From the NCBI GenBank assembly GCA_038025085.1, contig CM076140.1, positions 37,261,501 to 37,325,500 on the forward strand: a stretch of 64,000 nt of DNA, written 5' to 3'. Below the pieces are notes generated by a model, which was given only the letters and a program-made list of their open reading frames with translations, had not been told where the DNA came from and made no database searches. Below, one piece after another: positions 20,573 through 31,953 of the stretch (its first letter is position 1; every line of letters begins with the position of its first letter). Made by a program: the position numbers and the translations under genes. This DNA comes from Tetragonia tetragonoides (taxonomy: Eukaryota > Streptophyta > Magnoliopsida > Caryophyllales > Aizoaceae).

Positions 20573-23130
20573 TGGGTGATTCTCAATCTGCATTTTTCGG
20601 AGGCCGTCGGATTTTGAATAGCGTTCTTGTGGCAAATGAAATAATTGACTCTGCTTCAAGGAACAAGGAAAAAGTGTGTATGTGGAAATTAGATTTCCAT
20701 AAGGCGTATGATTCAGTACTTGAGTCATTAACGTCTACTTATTCTCATTAATAAGAAGACAATGGGTGTTAGAGAGTATGAACTTCCCGCGAAAATGGAA
20801 GCAATGGATCCATGGGTGTGTCTGTACTGCTTCAGCTTTGGTTTTAGTTAATGGCTCCCCTACTCCCCCGTTCAAGATGGAGAGGGGTCTTCGTCAAGGT
20901 GATCCCTTATCTCCATTTCTTTTCAACCTTGTACCAGAAGTACTCAACTGCCTTTTTGTCAAGGCCGTGGAGATAGGCGAGTTAAAAGGGGTTTCAGCTT
21001 CGTCTAGGGGACTTAGTTTTACTCATTTACAGTTCGCGGATGATACAGTGGTGTTCTGCCCAGCGGAAAGCAAATATTTGGATACAGTTAAAATGTTGCT
21101 AATGTCTTTCCAGTTGGCTTCGGGGTTAAAGATCAACTTCCAAAAAAGCTCATTGATTGGAATAAATGTAGAGGATGAATGGTTGCGTAACATGGCGAAT
21201 GCTCTGCACTGTAAGTTGGATTGCCTCCCAATTAAGTACCTGGGTATGCCTTTGGGGTCTAATCCTCGAAGTATGGAGTTTTGGAGGCCCGTCATTAATA
21301 GAATGGAAGAAAAATTAGCGACGTGGAGAGGTAAGCTTCTTTCGATGGGTGGTCGTTTAACACTAATAAAAGCTGCGTTGAACAATTTACATGTTTACTA
21401 CATGTCTTTGTTTAAATTGCCTATGAGGGTGGCTGAAAGAATTATTAAAATTCAAAGGGATTTTTTTTGGGCTGGGAATTGTGAGAATAAAAAACCGTTG
21501 TGCCTTGTTAGTTGGGATTTAATTGAGAAACCAAAGGATGTGGGATGTTTGGGTGTAGGATCAATTTTGGATATGAACGTGGCATTGTTAAGTAAGTGGT
21601 TTTGGAGATTGAAATCTGAGGAGAGTGGTGCTTGGAAGGATATGGTAGTTTCTAAATATAATATAAGGAATGTTTCTATTTTAGATAATTTAAGCATACC
21701 TAAAAGAGGTGGTGTATGGAAAGGGATAACTACAGCATTGATGAATAGAAAAGATATGGCTGAAATTTTTAACTCTGGTTTGGCTATGAGAGTTGGTGAT
21801 GGAATGAAAACAAAGTTTTGGTTTGACCTGTGGGTGGGTGAGTTGCCTCTGTACAAGAAAGTTCCACGCCTTTTCTTCTTGGCAATTAATCAGCATGCTT
21901 TTATTTATGAGATGGGGTTGTGGTATGGAATTTTATGGCGGTGGAATCTCTTGTGGCGCAGGAGTCTTTTTGAATGGGAAACTGAACAAAAAAATGACAT
22001 GCTTGAGCTGCTTCGTCAGGTTCAACTTTATCCAGGAAAGTCAGATAGCAAATTCTGGAAACACAGCATTGAGGGAAATTTCTCTGTAAAGTCAGTGAGA
22101 CAGATGCTTGTTAAAATTGATGACAATGTGAATTTTGAAGCTGTTAGGGGTATATGGAAAGGCTTAGCACCACCCAAAGTTGAGACGTTTATGTGGTTGG
22201 CGTGTCTAGGAAGACTGAAGACCAAAGATCGGTTAATTAATATGGGTCTTAAATGCATCCAAAACTCTCTTTGTGTGTTATGCGGGACAGACGAAGAAAA
22301 TGTACATCACCTACTGATTCATTGCAGGTATTCGAAAGAGATATCGGATAAATGGCTGGATCTTTGGAGTATAGTGTGGTGTGCTCCTAAACTGATGAAA
22401 GATTTTTTCTTGCAATGGTGCAACCTGGTTAAAGGTGAGCATTTTTGTAAGGTGTGGGTCACTTTTGCCTTTGTAGTAGTATGGTCTCTTTGAAAGGAGC
22501 GAAATTCCAGAATTTTTGAAGAGAAAAGTTTGAGCGTGGAGGAGATTTTTGATTTGATTCTCATGCGTTTAGGCTATTGGGTAAAAGCATAGGATGCAAA
22601 TTTCCCTTATTCACCAGATGAGGTATCCAGGGTGCCATTTTGCTTAAGAATAGTGGGTCCTTCAAAACAGAGACAAAGAAATCAAGTGTCTTGGGAGTCT
22701 CCTCCCAAAGGGGTGTTAAAGTGGAATGTTGATGCGTCTTGCAGAGAGAGTTTGAGTGCTATTGGTGGCGTGCTAAGGGATTGGAGAGCAGACTTCAAAG
22801 CATTATTTTCCTGTAGGATACCAAGCATGGAGATCAACCAAGCAGAGGTACTAGCCATACATAGAGCTTTGAGGGAATCTTTCAACAAAGAATGGATAAT
22901 GAGCATAGAAGTCATTGTGGAATCTGACTATGTGAATGCAGTAAACTGGTGTAACTCGAAAGAAGGAGGGCCTTGGGGTGTCCGATTTGCGCTTAACTTC
23001 ATTAGACAAATCTTGGAGTGGTGGCCTAATGTGAAGATTATACAAAGAGTGAGGAGTGCAAATTTCATTGCGGATGGCTTGGCTAAACAAGGGATCTCAA
23101 AGAGTGGCGACTTCATGGCATGGCTGTAAT
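20573..23130 (+). pseudogene. LINE ORF2 continued: reverse transcriptase, zf-RVT, RNase H
   Basis: This resumes the LINE interrupted at 10934. Reverse transcriptase motifs are QSAFFGGRRILNSVLVANEI (20589), KLDFHKAYDSV (20687), GLRQGDPLSPFLFNL (20886) and LQFADDTVVFC (21029), so the catalytic ADD is intact. The zinc-binding region has LCVLCGTDEENVHHLLIHC near 22270. RNase H runs from LKWNVDAS (22717) through EINQAEVLAIHRAL, VESDYVNAVNW and RSANFIADGLAKQG (23050). Stops are at 22491 and 22590, each at an expected Trp. A 34-bp foreign insertion at 20728-20761 breaks the frame. Frames before and after are otherwise well kept. Confidence 0.9.
20728..20761 (-). repeat. 34-bp inverted copy of the copia LTR inside the LINE
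   Basis: These 34 bases are the exact reverse complement of 11967-12000 in the 5' LTR (core GTCTACTTATTCTCATTAAT). The matching 3' LTR segment differs by one base. They sit in the LINE reverse transcriptase just after KAYDSV, where ordinary LINE sequence should be. This looks like a templated filler inserted during break repair. Confidence 0.85.
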
Positions 23131-23359
23131 TTTTTTATCTATGGGTGTATGTCTTCTTTTCTTATCGGTTTCTTTGCCTTGCTCTTGCATATGATTGCGA
23201 TTATCCACCAAACCCTTCCTTGAAGGTGGGGGTAGATAGCTGTATGATGCTTTTAAGAGTAAGTGCTTAATGCGTTTCGTTGTATCTAATCTTTTGTGCT
23301 TTTATTTGAGTTTTCAATAAAAGGAATGCCTAATTATCAAAAAAAAAAAAAAAAAAAAA
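23131..23359 (+). other. LINE 3' untranslated region and poly(A) tail
   Basis: About 200 bases of 3' UTR follow the RNase H stop and end in an A-run at 23339-23359, as expected for target-primed LINE insertion. A TTTTCAATAAAAGG signal is near 23313. Confidence 0.8.
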
Positions 23360-23386
23360 CAGCTTCAAATTAAATGTGTAGTCTTC

Positions 23387-23387
<1 letters not shown>

Positions 23388-23418
<31 letters not shown>

Positions 23419-23990
23419 GCAAGCATTTCCTTTACTCATTAAGAGATCTCTTCAAACAAAAGAATAAGAACAACAAGCACTTGCCTCAAAACATCATTTA
23501 GACAAGGCAAATGCTACGAGGTCAAAAACAACAGAATACCAAGAGAACAATACATTACAACCAAGCAAGTAAATAAATTTATCTGAATAAGCCTTGTCGC
23601 CAAACTGTCAGCAACTCCATTGACATTTCTACTAAATGTGTCTTGTTACTCTGCCAAACAACTTCTAGAAGTAAAGAAATACTGCTTAGCAATGCGATCC
23701 TAGGTATTCTTGACGCACAACCAAAGGCTACGAGTACATTATAAGACTCATATGGAACAAATTTGGGCAACATGGAACCTGAACCAACATAAAGTGACAA
23801 AGAAGAACCGTGGATAACAACATTGAGCCTCCCAAATTATCTAAAATTATCAGGATCTTGCTGAAAACAATCACTAATTTCAGCACCCATATTAAAACAC
23901 GGAGACAGGGCTGACAGTATATCAGATTTTTCCTGCAAGTTATTAGTAATTACTATGACCTCCCTTTTTACCCTTCATGCAGACTAATCC
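23388..23990 (-). pseudogene. LINE 3' fragment on the minus strand, with poly(T) head
   Basis: The T-run at 23390-23416 is the reverse of a LINE poly(A) tail. On the minus strand around 23575-23640 one frame reads SRNVNGVADSLATRLIQ, the end of a LINE-type RNase H domain (R..N..AD.LA). A frame with SLYVGSGSML and VWQSNKTHL overlaps it. The left LINE ends its own tail only 28 bases away, so the two LINEs are tail-to-tail. The right boundary is approximate. Confidence 0.6.
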
Positions 23991-25074
23991 CACTAGATTA
24001 CTCTTTCTCTCGTTTACTTCATATATTTTGGTTCCTCTATAGTAAACATGAAGAGCAGCTGAAATTTGCACTGATCAGCAATGCTTTCTATAAAGCCGAG
24101 AGAGGGGGAGAAGAAGAGGTAGAAATGGAAAGTGTTCTGGCTGGAAGAGAGAATTGAGGATCTGTTTGGGGAAGATAATAATTTTCTCTCTCTCCTCTCA
24201 CCCTCTGTGACTGCGCAAACTATGGGGTTTGCTTTCCTAAGAATATCAGGAAGTAAAGTGGTGGTACCACTTGCACTATCCACCCGCGCAATGCGGGTTC
24301 AGTTCTCTTGGCTCATAGTTTGGGATCTCCCCTTTCTCATCCCAAATCGTGGGTCCTCCTTACCTATGTTTATATAGAAAAATTTACTGGTTTGTTGCCA
24401 CTTTTCATTAGAACATTGATGAGACAGGCTAGGCTCCAGCCCTTTCTGGGTGTAAAAGAGGACCCGGTGGGTCATGTTGGTGCTGGTTGATGGCACATGG
24501 CCAAAAGACCTTGCGATTTTGTGAACAATTAGGTAGCAATAAAATTCCACCATAACCAAAAGACCTTGCGATTTTGTGAACAATCGAGTGGCAATAAAAT
24601 TCTCGTACAAAATGGGGTCAAAGAGGTAGCTCTAAAAGACTAGTGGAAGCAAACAAGGAGAATATAGCTAAAAATAACTGTTTTTGTAGTTGTGATTCAA
24701 AGGGAAAGTCTCATACAAATTTAAAAATTCAACCTTAAGGGTTATACTTGCTACTTGCTTCTTGAAGGTTCTTTACTTGTGGTCTATGTAACTTGGAGTT
24801 AGCTGCAAGTGTCTGATGTGGATACATGTCGCATTATCTAAGTCAGGAGTTGCATTATTAGCCTGAGGTGGATTGTCAATTGTCCAGCTCATATAAGTGT
24901 GAAATATTTGACATGGGTACTTAATGTGAAGTGAAGAGTCTGTGGCGAGTTGCCAATAGTAACAGGTGGAGTTAAACCCAAAGAACTCGGCACTGAGGTT
25001 TGTGTCTATTGAACACGTTTTCTCAAGCAAGGTTGTAGTTCATATTCTATGTGCAATGTTTTTTTTCTCATTTC
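23991..25074. other. non-coding interval with a 55-bp direct repeat
   Basis: No gene is supported. Two tandem copies of a 55-bp unit (core CCAAAAGACCTTGCGATTTT) start at 24501 and 24556. A GC hairpin-like word (CCCGCGCAATGCGGG) is at about 24283. The sequence leads into the second kinase fragment. Confidence 0.5.
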
Positions 25075-25242
25075 TGAGTGATGTTTCCAGTTTCTCTTCC
25101 CTGATTGCATTGTACAAAATGTTTTAAAAAAATTGCATCTAGTTGATCAAAGTTCTGTCTAATATGTGTGATTTATCATTTGGCAGGGTTTTGTTCACTA
25201 AAAGGTGATGTGTTTGCATATGGAGTTGTGTTGTTGAGTTTG
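25075..25242 (+). pseudogene. second kinase fragment, 5' part (intron end and exon start)
   Basis: This matches 5097-5270: the intron sequence GATGTTTCCAGTTTCTC and then an exon SLKGDVFAYGVVLLSL. Here the splice acceptor CAG at 25184-25186 is intact. The exon is cut at 25242 by the gypsy element and resumes at 36761. Only part of kinase subdomain IX is present. Confidence 0.75.
25238..25242. repeat. target-site duplication GTTTG, left copy
   Basis: GTTTG is repeated at 36756-36760 after the 3' LTR. Removing the element and one copy leaves the kinase frame uninterrupted across the junction. Confidence 0.9.
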
Positions 25243-27855
25243 TGTGATACCCCAATATTTTCTATAATTATAATATCGATTTATAATTCATTTATAAATA
25301 GTTTCGGAGATTTAAATCGTATATTTATTTAACGATTCGATTTACTCAAATTAAGTCATAATAATATTAATTATTATTATTGGAATTTTGGGATTTATAA
25401 TTATCAAATTGAGGGATTTAGTTAAAATGGTTTTGTATATGAATAAGGCTTATTCATATTGTTTTAATTGGTTTTAATTAGCATTTAATTAGTTTTAATT
25501 ATTTTTAATTTGCAGTTAAATCAGAAAATAATCCTAATTCCAGTAGGGTTTGACTTTCTTTGACCAAACACCTATATAAGCTAAGAGATGGTTGATCAGT
25601 TGCAAAAACTGAGCCAAAAACCCCAATTCTCTCTCTCTCCTCCCTCACGATTTCTCTCTCTCTCCACCGCACACCTTCTCTCTCTCCCTCTCCCCTTGCT
25701 GTCACCGGCGAGCTCACCGACGAGCTGCCGCCATCACCGCCACCTTCACCATAGTGAGTTTTCTCTCTCCTCTCCTTTCTATTTCATGCGTTGCTTTCTC
25801 TTCCACTTGTTTTCTCTTTTATTCACAATTTGTTTCTCTTTCACCATGGTCGCTCTCTTGTTGCCGGAAACAACCAGAGGTCGCCGCCGCCCCCCCATTG
25901 GTGAGCCACCATCTTCCTTCTCTTCCTTTTCTCTTTCTTTCGTTCCCTTTCGCTTTCTCTTTATTTTCTCTCTCCTTCGTGGTTGTGTACTGTGAGCCAC
26001 CACGGTGGACCCACCACCACCACCAGCGCAGGTGGGTGGTTGGAGGTCACCGGGGAGGCCATGGCCACCTTTGGTGGTGGTCGTGGTCGTTGATTATGGG
26101 CCATGCAAGTGGTTTTGTATTTTTGCGTTTTCGGAATTAACGTGCAGGTTTTTCACGATTTTCAGCATTTTTATTTATTTGTTTTAATTTTGCTGTACTC
26201 GTTTGGAATCCGAATTTGGATTTTAAAAAGCCTAGATTGGTTGGAATAAATAAAGGAATTTAATAAAAATATTATTTTACAGTTTCAGTACTTTTTGGAT
26301 ACTCATATTTATTAATTATGTATCGGTAATTATTTTTAATTAGGACCAAATGGACAAGCGTGATCGGGTTGTGATTAGCCAAGTTACCTACTACTTAGTG
26401 AGCGTTTGTTAGGTAAGAGATTGTGCCTATCTCTTTCCAAAACCCCATCAAAACTATTTTGATGTGTTATGTGCTAATTGATTATTATTGTGAATTTAAT
26501 ATGCGAAGCATGATTAAATTATATCGTCGTTAATTATGATAATTTGAAATATATTCTTCGTTGTAAATATGATTTACATTGAGTATGATAAGTTTATAAA
26601 GTTTTATTAATTAATTAGTTCATATGCTAATTAATGTTTAATTATGGCGATGTTGAATTTCTAATATTATTATGATATAATAATATGTGCTATTTGGAAT
26701 GGGATATTATTGAGTGCTAATTAGCACCTACTATTATATTGGATGGTTTGTTTGTGAAAGTGTAATTTTTGGATATCATGATTTACTGCCGAAGTGCTGC
26801 CGAAATTTCGTTAGACATATATGAAGCATGATTATTGTTAATATGCATTTATGTCGTAATCGTCGTTATTATTATTCATTATCATGAGCATGAAATGAAG
26901 TAGTATGTCGTGGTCTCGTTGTACCACTAGGTCAATCAATGCAAGTATGTGAATTGAATTAAATGAGAATAAGACTCCTAATGGATCCCTAGGAGTAGCC
27001 GAGCTATCGAGACTTATCTAGTTGATGTAGTCTAGGGATGCGTGATTCCCAAGTTACTTTTATGGACACCTCGTAGTGTGTTCGGGACAGATCATTCCCC
27101 ATTGTTTAATTATCTACATATCGATTATTATGTTAGAGGTAGTGTGAGTATACACTAGCGTAAGTCCATGGCATGTCTATATCTATCTATGAACAGTATG
27201 GGTAATCGCTGTTCTATTCGCTCTCTTATCTCTCTAATCAAGATGGTTTATCTATTTGTGTTCGAATGATCACTAAAGCAAGAATTGCATGTAATTGAAT
27301 ATCGAGTATGCGTGTGCTTGATTGTATGACTACTTGTGCATGCAAATGAATTTCAATGATTCTTCTAAAACCCAGGTAAGGTTTGCGAAAGTGTTTTTAC
27401 TGGGTATGGATGACGTTTATTCAGTTTATCTGATTTTTGTTTTCTTTTGTTTCTTCTCTTTTCTTCTGTACCTTGTTTCCGTCACGGAAACCAAAGTGCA
27501 GGTGTAGCTGAGTGAGGACGGTTTGCTAGAAGGGTGAATGTGGGCTGTTTGTTTAGAACTATGGATTTATTGGTTACCTTGGATTATTTGGGATTTTGGT
27601 TTGTGTCCTTGAAGGCAAAATTGTAATAAAACTATAATGGACTTAAGACTGCTGAATAGACAACTTTGATATTTATGTTTAATTTGTTTAGATGCTTCCT
27701 TTGATACCTAGTTTTCCTTTCTGCTTAGCATTTACTCCTTAGCGATAAATGTTGCAGTAGCACTCCCCTGGGTCCGTGACGGTTCAGTGGTGTCGATTAG
27801 TGGACAGCGACGTCGATAGTTCCCTGGAAATCATTGCGAATTCGGGGGTGTTACA
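25243..27855 (+). repeat. 5' LTR of the gypsy element
   Basis: A 2613-bp LTR. It is longer than the 3' LTR chiefly because of about 187 bp at 27481-27667 that the 3' copy lacks. A CT-rich stretch with short ORFs at 25620-26000 is shared by both LTRs and is not coding. Confidence 0.92.
25573..25579 (+). promoter_or_regulatory. TATA box in the gypsy 5' LTR
   Basis: TATATAA within CACCTATATAAGCTAAGAG, followed by a pyrimidine-rich leader. The same word is in the 3' LTR near 34639. This is a likely retrotransposon promoter. Confidence 0.6.
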
Positions 27856-27857
27856 AA

Positions 27858-27870
27858 TGGTATCAGAGCC
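27858..27870 (+). other. primer-binding site, tRNA-Met
   Basis: TGGTATCAGAGCC starts two bases after the 5' LTR end TTACA. Confidence 0.92.
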
Positions 27871-28045
27871 CTAGGTTTAAAAGGTTGCATAGGTTTAATA
27901 AATGAATTAATAAAGATTAGTTTCATTATGAAAAAATAAAATATAATTAAAGCCGTTGAGCGTAGTAGTCCTAGAAGATAGGAATTACTTGAAATCACCT
28001 TAATTGTGATTTAAATGTTCTTGTTGTTTCATTGCCCTTTTGTAG

Positions 28046-28984
28046 ATGACAATTACTCGATTGACCGCGATGAAATCGACTAGAGGTAGGAAACCGCGAG
28101 CGATGATCGTTGCACCCGGGAACGAGGTGGAATACGTAGACATTTCCGATAGCGAGCTAACGCATGACGAGGCCGTACCCGAGCCCGAGGCACACGGCAA
28201 TGGCGCGCACGAGCTCGAGGTGGACCAACCCGCGCCTAATGCTCGTGACGATGACGTTCCAATTGAGCCTAACCATGACTTGGAAGCTAACGAGGATCCT
28301 GATTCTGAAGAGGAACCTACCGAGTCCGAACCTGAGGCTGATGATGCTCCTGCTGACGAGCCAAGTGTTGAGCCTAACTCTGTGGATCTAGAGATGCGAT
28401 TTGAGTATGGAGCTGGAGTCCCTGATTCACCTAGCATGCCAGACTTAGAGGATATTGGTGATGCAAGCGGCAACAACTCTGTACCTCCATCGCCTACTGC
28501 TGATGTGTCTCCTCCTGTGGAGCCTTTCTTTGCCATTGATGCCGAGCTAGATGACATCCGTGCCTACATTGATCGCGCATTCACTACGATCGAGGGTTAC
28601 AAATATGAGAACCATACGAGAATACACCAAGGTTTCTGGGTAGAACTCTTACTAGCTGGCTTACCCAACCTACATCCTTGGAGAGGTCTCAAGGAGAAGT
28701 ATGATGATGTGGTACTGAGGAGTGGCTACATCAACGATGGGAAGTATGGCAAAGGCAACCGTTGGGCGCTGACTTTTCAAGGTGTTGGCAATGAGCTATG
28801 TTTGTCTGAGTTCGAGTGGAAGGTAAATTACGTTCAATGCCTGCTCCAAAGGACATCTGTGAAAGCTCCTGGTCTAAGAAGCGCAAACTCGTGGATAACT
28901 TTAGAAGGCGCTTCATGCCTCAAAGTTTTAGAGGTGACGATCATCCTTACACTCCATGTAGGGAATGAAGCCAAGGAGGGATGA
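28046..28984 (+). CDS. extra acidic ORF upstream of gag, function unknown
   Basis: This 312-codon ORF lies between the primer-binding site and gag, on the sense strand. It starts MTITRLTAMKSTRGRKPRAM with a short basic N-terminus. Residues about 30-165 are very rich in Glu, Asp, Pro and Ser. A more ordinary globular segment follows (AELDDIRAYIDRAFTTIEGY, then HPWRGLKEKYDDVVLRSGYI). After about 28845 a second frame looks more protein-like (CESSWSKKRKLVDNFRRRF), so the true C-terminus may be basic and the present one the result of a frameshift. I recognise no family. Extra ORFs upstream of gag are known in some plant gypsy elements, with no assigned role for this one. Confidence 0.55.
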   Translation: MTITRLTAMKSTRGRKPRAMIVAPGNEVEYVDISDSELTHDEAVPEPEAHGNGAHELEVDQPAPNARDDDVPIEPNHDLEANEDPDSEEEPTESEPEADDAPADEPSVEPNSVDLEMRFEYGAGVPDSPSMPDLEDIGDASGNNSVPPSPTADVSPPVEPFFAIDAELDDIRAYIDRAFTTIEGYKYENHTRIHQGFWVELLLAGLPNLHPWRGLKEKYDDVVLRSGYINDGKYGKGNRWALTFQGVGNELCLSEFEWKVNYVQCLLQRTSVKAPGLRSANSWITLEGASCLKVLEVTIILTLHVGNEAKEG

Positions 28985-29721
28985 TGATGATGATACGCCT
29001 CCCGGATCGAAGCAAAACCCAGTTGCTGTTTAGTTATTTTGTTGGCTAGAGTTAGTCGTTTTGATTAGAAACATTATTCCACTTTTGTGATGGCCCTGCG
29101 TGGTCAAGTTTGATGATGGTGTGTGGTTGCCTAAGCAACAAATATTTTTGACTCATATTTCTTTTGCAATTTATCTTATTGCAAAACTATTTCATTTGAT
29201 TATATGAAAGTCATTATGATTCGTTTATATCATTGTGTGTCACATGTTTGCATGATTAACCAAAAGCATGAATGCTATCTCTTATCGTCGTGACATGATG
29301 GGAAATCCATGTCGAATTTATGGCAAAATCGTTGTTGAGCATTATCAACTCTCTTGTGAGCCAAGTGCTAAAGCATATCAATATGATTAAGTTTGATTAT
29401 CTATTGCCCTACTAAAATAGTATGGAGCCTCATTAAGTCTATTATGAACATCTTTGTCTATTCTTGTGAGACCAATGTGTCTAAGGTGTTTTATATGCCT
29501 ATTGAACTATTATGCATGAGAACTGAGAACAATAAAGCAAGTATGTTGCTTAGACCTACAATGTAAGGTCGATCTTCGAAACTTATATGCTATATGCTAA
29601 ATGTCAAGAAAAAGGTTTCAATTACAACCTATTTCTCTCAATTAGACCTAAAAGGTTCGAGATGTGCAAATTGTGTGAATGGTGTTCATACTATTACTTT
29701 TGTATTCTCAGATTCGCGAAA
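28985..29721. other. leader sequence between extra ORF and gag
   Basis: AT-rich, no gene supported. It could include an intron or untranslated leader of the gypsy element. Confidence 0.5.
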
Positions 29722-30666
29722 ATGTCAACCAACGCCGATAGAATCGCTAGACTCGAGGATGGTCTAACCGATGTGGTCGAGATCATGGCACGACAAATGG
29801 CACGCCAAGAAGAGATGGAAACCGCACAAGCCTCTGCAGCGCGTAGTTTTCGAGATTTTGACGCTCTTAAACCTCCTACGTTCGAAGGTGGTGCCGATCC
29901 AACAAAGCTGGAGACTTAGATCATCGAGTTCGAGAAGTTGTTTCTGGCTACAAATCGACCTAACAACATGAAAGTTAGCTCTGCGACGTACTATCTGAAG
30001 GGCGAAGCTAACAAGTGGTGGAACGATGTGAGAACTGATTTACTTGCAACGCCGAACTTTAATTGGGATCGTTTTAAGGTAGTCATTCGTGCTAGATTTT
30101 ATTCTAGTGCTCTACGACGCCTGAAGCAGCGTGAGTTTGAAGGGTTAAGCCAAGACAAGCTGTCTGTGGCCGAGTATGCTGCCAAGTTCAATGAGCTTGC
30201 TATTTTTGCTCCTAATCTGCTGACAACTGAAGCTGAGCGAATCGAAAGGTTCGACGACAGACTGAAATGGGATATTCAACATTTTGTCTCTGGACAATCT
30301 ATCACTTTTCAGGAATCTTATAACAAGGCCCTGAACCAGGAGAGGATTGTTGGACGTCGTGACACGCATTTGGGAAAGAATAAGCGGGACGAAGGCAATC
30401 CATCGCAATCGAATAACGGTGACAAGAGGCCAAGACCGAATGGCAACAACAACTACCAAGGTGGTCAGAACCACAATGCGAATAGAAATTGTGACTCGAA
30501 TAGTCATTGAGCTACGATAATGGCCAGAAGGAATACGCCTTGTACTCGCTGTAACAAGACGCATGCCGGTAAGAACTGTCAAGGTGACGTGTTGCAATGC
30601 TATGAGTGCAACAAACCAGGTCACAAAGATTCTGAATGTTGGAGCCGAGGTAGGAATGGTAATGGG
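29722..30666 (+). pseudogene. gypsy gag (capsid and nucleocapsid)
   Basis: Gag starts at MSTNADRIARLEDG (29722) and contains the retrotransposon gag domain (KPPTFEGGADPTKLE, then YLKGEANKWWNDVR, then FYSSALRRLKQREFEGL and YAAKFNELAIFAP). A TAG at 29917 and a TGA at 30508 interrupt the same frame. The nucleocapsid has [13 protein letters not shown] and a canonical knuckle [14 protein letters not shown] ending near 30639, then an Asn/Gly-rich linker. It is continuous with pol downstream. Confidence 0.88.
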
Positions 30667-31953
30667 CAGAACCGCGATAACAACTACAATCGTGGTGGGA
30701 ATAACAATGGCTATCATGGTAATGGTGGTAACTACCGTGGAAATGGGGGTTACAACAACAACAACAACCGCAACAATGCTGCTCCTACTCTGAACAACCA
30801 AGTTCAAGCTCCTGCTACTGCTAATCCCGCGCCGAACAACAACAACAATAACAATAAAGGGGTTAATGGTAGAATCTTTTTGATGAATCGCAATGAAGCA
30901 GAAGCAAACCCGAACGTGATCGCTGGTACTTTTCTTGTTAATTCTTTTCCCGCTTTTGTTTTGTTTGATAGTGGTGCGACGCATTCTGTACTTTCTAAGT
31001 GCTTTGTATCTAAGATAGGATTAGAACCTAGTTTTGTGTATAGTGCAAATATGAGGATGCCAGATGGATCGATCGCTAAGTGTAAAGCGATTTACCTTTG
31101 TCATGTGGTGGATACGAGTCGCGAGACGGACGCTCCGCAGCCTATTCCTGTAATTTTCGAGTACGCTGACGTTTTTCCCGAAGAGATTCTCGGAATGCCT
31201 CCGCAACGCATTATCGACTTTACGATCAAGCTTGCGCCAGGTTCTGCACCAATTTCAAAAGCACCGTATCGTATGGCACCTGCTGAGATGAAGGAACTGA
31301 AAACACAACTTGAGTATTTGTTACAAAAGGGATACATACGTCCGAGTGTATCGCCTTGGGGTGCTCCTGTTTTGTTTGTACGGAAGAAGGATGGTAGTAT
31401 GAGACTGTGCATCGACTACCGCGAGTTAAACAAGATTATGATCAAGAATAGATACCCACTTCCTCGAATTGACGATCTGTTTGACCAACTGCGTGGTGCG
31501 TCAATCTTCTCAAAGATAGACCTGCGTTCAGGATACCATCAGTTGAGGATCGCTGAGCCTGATATTGCGAAGACAGCGTTTAGGACGAGGTATGGGCACT
31601 ACAAGTTCACTGTGATGCCGTTTGGGTTGACAAATGCGGCTGCAAAGTTTATGGACTTGATGAACCGTACGTTCCAGCCTTACCTAGACCAGCTTGTTGT
31701 AGTCTTTATCGATGATATTCTGGTTTACTCGAAGAACGCCGAGGAGCATAAGCAACACCTACGTACTGTTTTGGAGATTCTGCGAAGACATCAACTTTAC
31801 ACCAAGTTGTCTAAGTGTGAGTTTTGGTTAGACACGGTATCTTTCTTAGGACACGTGGTGTCTAAGGATGGAGTAGCCGTAGATCCAGAGAAGATTCGAG
31901 CTGTTACAGATTGGCCAAGACCAACGACCGTGAGTTTTCTTGGACTTGCTTGA
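30667..31953 (+). pseudogene. gypsy protease and reverse transcriptase
   Basis: An Asn/Gly-rich linker leads to the protease motif [13 protein letters not shown] near 30960. The distance from there to the reverse transcriptase ([16 protein letters not shown] near 31174) is much shorter than usual, so the protease C-terminal part seems deleted. Reverse transcriptase motifs are [37 protein letters not shown] and [11 protein letters not shown] (near 31699, catalytic IDD present). The ORF ends at a TGA (31951) where a Gly codon is expected before YYRRFVEG. Confidence 0.9.

Noticed and set aside
24275..24310. Possible Helitron 3' hairpin (CCCGCGCAATGCGGG)
   Set aside because: There is no CTRR end or A/T target junction at the required distance.
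25588..26187. Overlapping ORFs rich in Ser, Leu and Phe in the gypsy LTR (also 34625-35332)
   Set aside because: They are CT-rich LTR sequence repeated in both LTRs in different frames. No domain is seen.
28000..28557. 185-codon Ser-rich minus-strand ORF
   Set aside because: It is the complement of the acidic coding segment of the extra ORF (GAN codons read backwards).
30145..30984. 279-codon minus-strand ORF rich in Val and Ile
   Set aside because: It is antisense to gag and to the Asn-rich linker (AAC repeats read as GTT).
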